Shown one piece after another: positions 62,081-64,000 of a stretch of 64,000 nt of DNA. Both the position numbers and the translations under genes were made by a program. How positions within the stretch are numbered: the first letter of the stretch is position 1; each line of letters begins with the position of its first letter. The notes under the pieces are model-generated. The model was not told where the DNA came from and made no database searches. It worked only from the letters and a program-made list of their open reading frames with translations. The stretch comes from Clostridiales bacterium (GTDB lineage: Bacteria; Bacillota; Clostridia; Christensenellales; Borkfalkiaceae): NCBI GenBank assembly GCA_022508245.1, contig JAFLVO010000001.1, forward strand, positions 310,001-374,000, given 5' to 3'.

Positions 62081-62170
62081 GGCGGCTTATTGTAAAATGC
62101 ATAAATGCGCTGTAAAATATTTAAGTTGAATTAAGCGTAAAGCCGTCGAAAAAGTCAAATTTTTATGCAT
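62081..62170 (+). ncRNA. Candidate structured leader with pseudoknot
   Basis: P1 GGCGGCTT (62081-62088) pairs with AAGCCGTC (62140-62147). P2 TGCGCT (62106-62111) stacks directly on it with AGCGTA (62134-62139). The 17-nt bulge between them contains ATGCATAAA (62097-62105), which is perfectly complementary to TTTATGCAT (62162-62170) downstream, giving a pseudoknot. It lies in the leader of the lipoprotein gene. It matches no riboswitch consensus I know. Confidence 0.4.
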
Positions 62171-62246
62171 AATTGGGGTTTTAAGGAAATTTACGTTCCC
62201 GAAAGCTCTAAATTATAAAAAAATATAAAAAGGAGAAAAAAACAAC

Positions 62247-64000
62247 ATGAAAAAAGGCAGAAAAATTCTCATTGCCATACTCACTATGTTGTGCGTTGTT
62301 GCGGCGGTACTAGGTATTGTCGGTTGCAAAGGAAGTTGCAACGACAACAAGAGCGGTGAGACCAAGTACGATGCTATTTACAATGCTTATGCTGAAGTGC
62401 TTGGCAAAGAGGCAATGGGTCATGACGAATGGTATGTCGTTTACATGGACTCTATCGACGCTGCTGAGCTTGGCAAAGCGTACATTGTTGAATCCGCCGA
62501 AGTAGTGACGGACGATGCGGACTATGTAGAGTTTGTTATAAGCGGCAAAATCTATCGTCTATCCTTGGAGGGAAGTGACTTTACCGAGTGTGTTGTGTTC
62601 AACCTTAGCGTTAAGGATGAAGACGACGTAGCGCTCGGAAATACATACCTCGATATATATTACGAGAGCGAAGGAGAGAAAGTTGTTTGGCGTACGATCA
62701 GAACGGACGCTACAACTGGCACCTTTGCATTGTATGTTCCCGCTAAGGAAACAAAGACTTTTGGTATTGCGGTCAGCACAAGAAACAATACCAACCATAC
62801 ATTCGGTATCCCCGCTGGAGAGGAGCCTACGTTTACCCCTTCATCCCCCAAAGATATAGAGGTTGTACTTTACGATGCAACCACTTACATAATAAGAGTA
62901 AATAACGTCCTCAATCGTCAGATGGCGGACGTTGCTGTCGGTATATTCTATAACGATGCAGACAACAAATCCGAAATCGCAGGCGGTGTAACCGATGCGA
63001 CCGGTACTCTTACATTATACTTTGTAAAGCAGGATACGCATTCGTATGTGGTTAAATTCCGCGATGTTCCCAATGCTATTCCCGAATATTTCTATAGCGA
63101 TCAGGAATCTTGGGATCTCAGTTTCGAGTCAAATGGTATCGGCCTTACCCTTATCACCCTTTCAAAGGGCGTTGAATACCACGATTACGATTTAGGCGTA
63201 TCCGGCAATCCCGGAAAGCAGCTTAACGTTAACGCCAAGTATGAGCCCGTTCCCGTTGATCTTACCCGCGGTATTACCGTTGAAGATTTGGAGAAGGACC
63301 AGAACGGCAACTACTCGTGGAACGGAAGTCCTTTATATGTTGCGCTCGGCAAGAGTATAGCGCGCAGTGCTGAAAAGTGGACCATACTCAAACTCCTTGA
63401 GGAAGACAACAAGTACTTCCTTGGTGTTGAACTGCACTACGACGACGAAACCAACCCCGAGCACGACGAGGGTATTGCAATCCTCGAAAACGTTTGGGAC
63501 CGTTATAATTATTATAAAATGCTTACGACCTACGGTGAACTCGCCAATTCAGACGGACTCTATGCTTTGAATAATGACCTGCTTAGGTTCGTAACTACCA
63601 ACGCAAAACTCTTCCCCGGCGCTGAAGAAGGCTCCGAGGACAACTGGTTACTTCCTGTAATGTACTATGATGGACCCAAGCTCGGTATAGGTGCAGAAGC
63701 TAAATACGAAAACTATCGGCTTACCCCATACAGCCAGGACCAGGATAGCATGCCTGTCAGAAGCGACATTCCCGCAGGATTCTATAGTCTCTCGGTTGAT
63801 ATCGGTGGCAAAACTGCACCCTCCGGCGAGACATATTCAGTTGTGGTAAACGGCTACAACTTCATGGTGAAGACTACAACTACAAGAGATCCTTACGGTA
63901 ACACCATTACCACCAGAGCGGCAATAATATATTTGAATGAAGGTACAACTTCAATTTTAGTTGCTCACCAAACAGTTAGTTCATATACTATTACCTGCGA
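62247..64000 (+). CDS. Lipoprotein, N-terminal part (runs off the window)
   Basis: 584 codons are visible and the frame is open at the edge. Signal peptide with lipobox (GIVGC, Cys near residue 30), then a Cys/Asn/Lys/Ser linker. The mature part is beta-rich with Ig-like stretches (VLYDATTYIIRVNNVLNRQMADVAVGIFYND ... GTLTLYFVKQDTHSYVVKF), suggesting a surface binding protein, perhaps ligand- or polymer-binding. No catalytic motif is seen. AAGGAG is 11 nt before the ATG. It is preceded by a long leader with a potential pseudoknot. Family not recognised. Confidence 0.75.
   Translation, partial: MKKGRKILIAILTMLCVVAAVLGIVGCKGSCNDNKSGETKYDAIYNAYAEVLGKEAMGHDEWYVVYMDSIDAAELGKAYIVESAEVVTDDADYVEFVISGKIYRLSLEGSDFTECVVFNLSVKDEDDVALGNTYLDIYYESEGEKVVWRTIRTDATTGTFALYVPAKETKTFGIAVSTRNNTNHTFGIPAGEEPTFTPSSPKDIEVVLYDATTYIIRVNNVLNRQMADVAVGIFYNDADNKSEIAGGVTDATGTLTLYFVKQDTHSYVVKFRDVPNAIPEYFYSDQESWDLSFESNGIGLTLITLSKGVEYHDYDLGVSGNPGKQLNVNAKYEPVPVDLTRGITVEDLEKDQNGNYSWNGSPLYVALGKSIARSAEKWTILKLLEEDNKYFLGVELHYDDETNPEHDEGIAILENVWDRYNYYKMLTTYGELANSDGLYALNNDLLRFVTTNAKLFPGAEEGSEDNWLLPVMYYDGPKLGIGAEAKYENYRLTPYSQDQDSMPVRSDIPAGFYSLSVDIGGKTAPSGETYSVVVNGYNFMVKTTTTRDPYGNTITTRAAIIYLNEGTTSILVAHQTVSSYTITC

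Overview
The window looks like a chromosomal segment of a low-to-moderate GC, probably spore-forming member of the Clostridia. This is inferred from Shine-Dalgarno sites of the AGGAGG type, TTGACA/TATAAT promoters with 16-17 bp spacers, many intrinsic terminators, a SpoVB-like flippase, a small collagen-like protein and a conserved Cys-rich clostridial protein with a possible sigma-K promoter. The abundance of very large secreted proteins suggests an uncultured gut lineage, but no genus can be named from sequence alone.

Layout. 1-5.8 kb: start of a P-type cation ATPase (cut by the window edge), divergent serS, a small unknown gene, an exonuclease-BRCT gene overlapping an RsmF-like rRNA methyltransferase. 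5.8-10.2 kb: a 1472-residue lipoprotein with a C-terminal membrane helix and an acidic tail. 10.5-17.2 kb: a TauE/SafE exporter split into two coupled half-genes, SpoVB-like flippase, LysM protein, candidate spore-surface protein, metallophosphoesterase, polysaccharide deacetylase and a SPOR-like protein. Two copies of a hairpin-rich intergenic element lie in this stretch. 17.3-18 kb: a rearranged tRNA-Thr locus with one intact gene, one gene split in its T-loop by a 63-nt hairpin element, and duplicated terminators. 18-25 kb: methyltransferase, aspS, a GntR/ABC transporter operon, glycosyltransferase, collagen-like peptide.

25-60 kb is devoted mainly to signalling and the cell surface. A membrane protein with a tandem acidic repeat ends in a domain resembling ribosomal protein uL15. 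A lipoprotein gene with sialyltransferase-like motifs is flanked by two ~108-bp direct repeats. A phosphorelay operon follows (hybrid kinase, REC-HD-GYP-GGDEF protein, HPt protein), then a 4562-residue surface protein with about 28 repeats, transcribed with two small membrane/charged proteins. Next is an operon of hybrid kinase, BspA-like leucine-rich-repeat lipoprotein, MoxR ATPase, DUF58 protein and transglutaminase-like membrane protein. The likely logic (inference) is that the two sensor systems, one tied to cyclic-di-GMP, control large surface proteins and their assembly or processing.

60-64 kb holds a two-gene large serine recombinase module without visible cargo, then a lipoprotein gene running off the window behind a long 5' leader that can fold into a pseudoknot. 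Several single genes (3.4, 3.5, 12.9, 14.2 and perhaps 60.0 kb) have a -10 box 5-8 nt before the start codon and no ribosome binding site, so leaderless mRNAs are probably used here.
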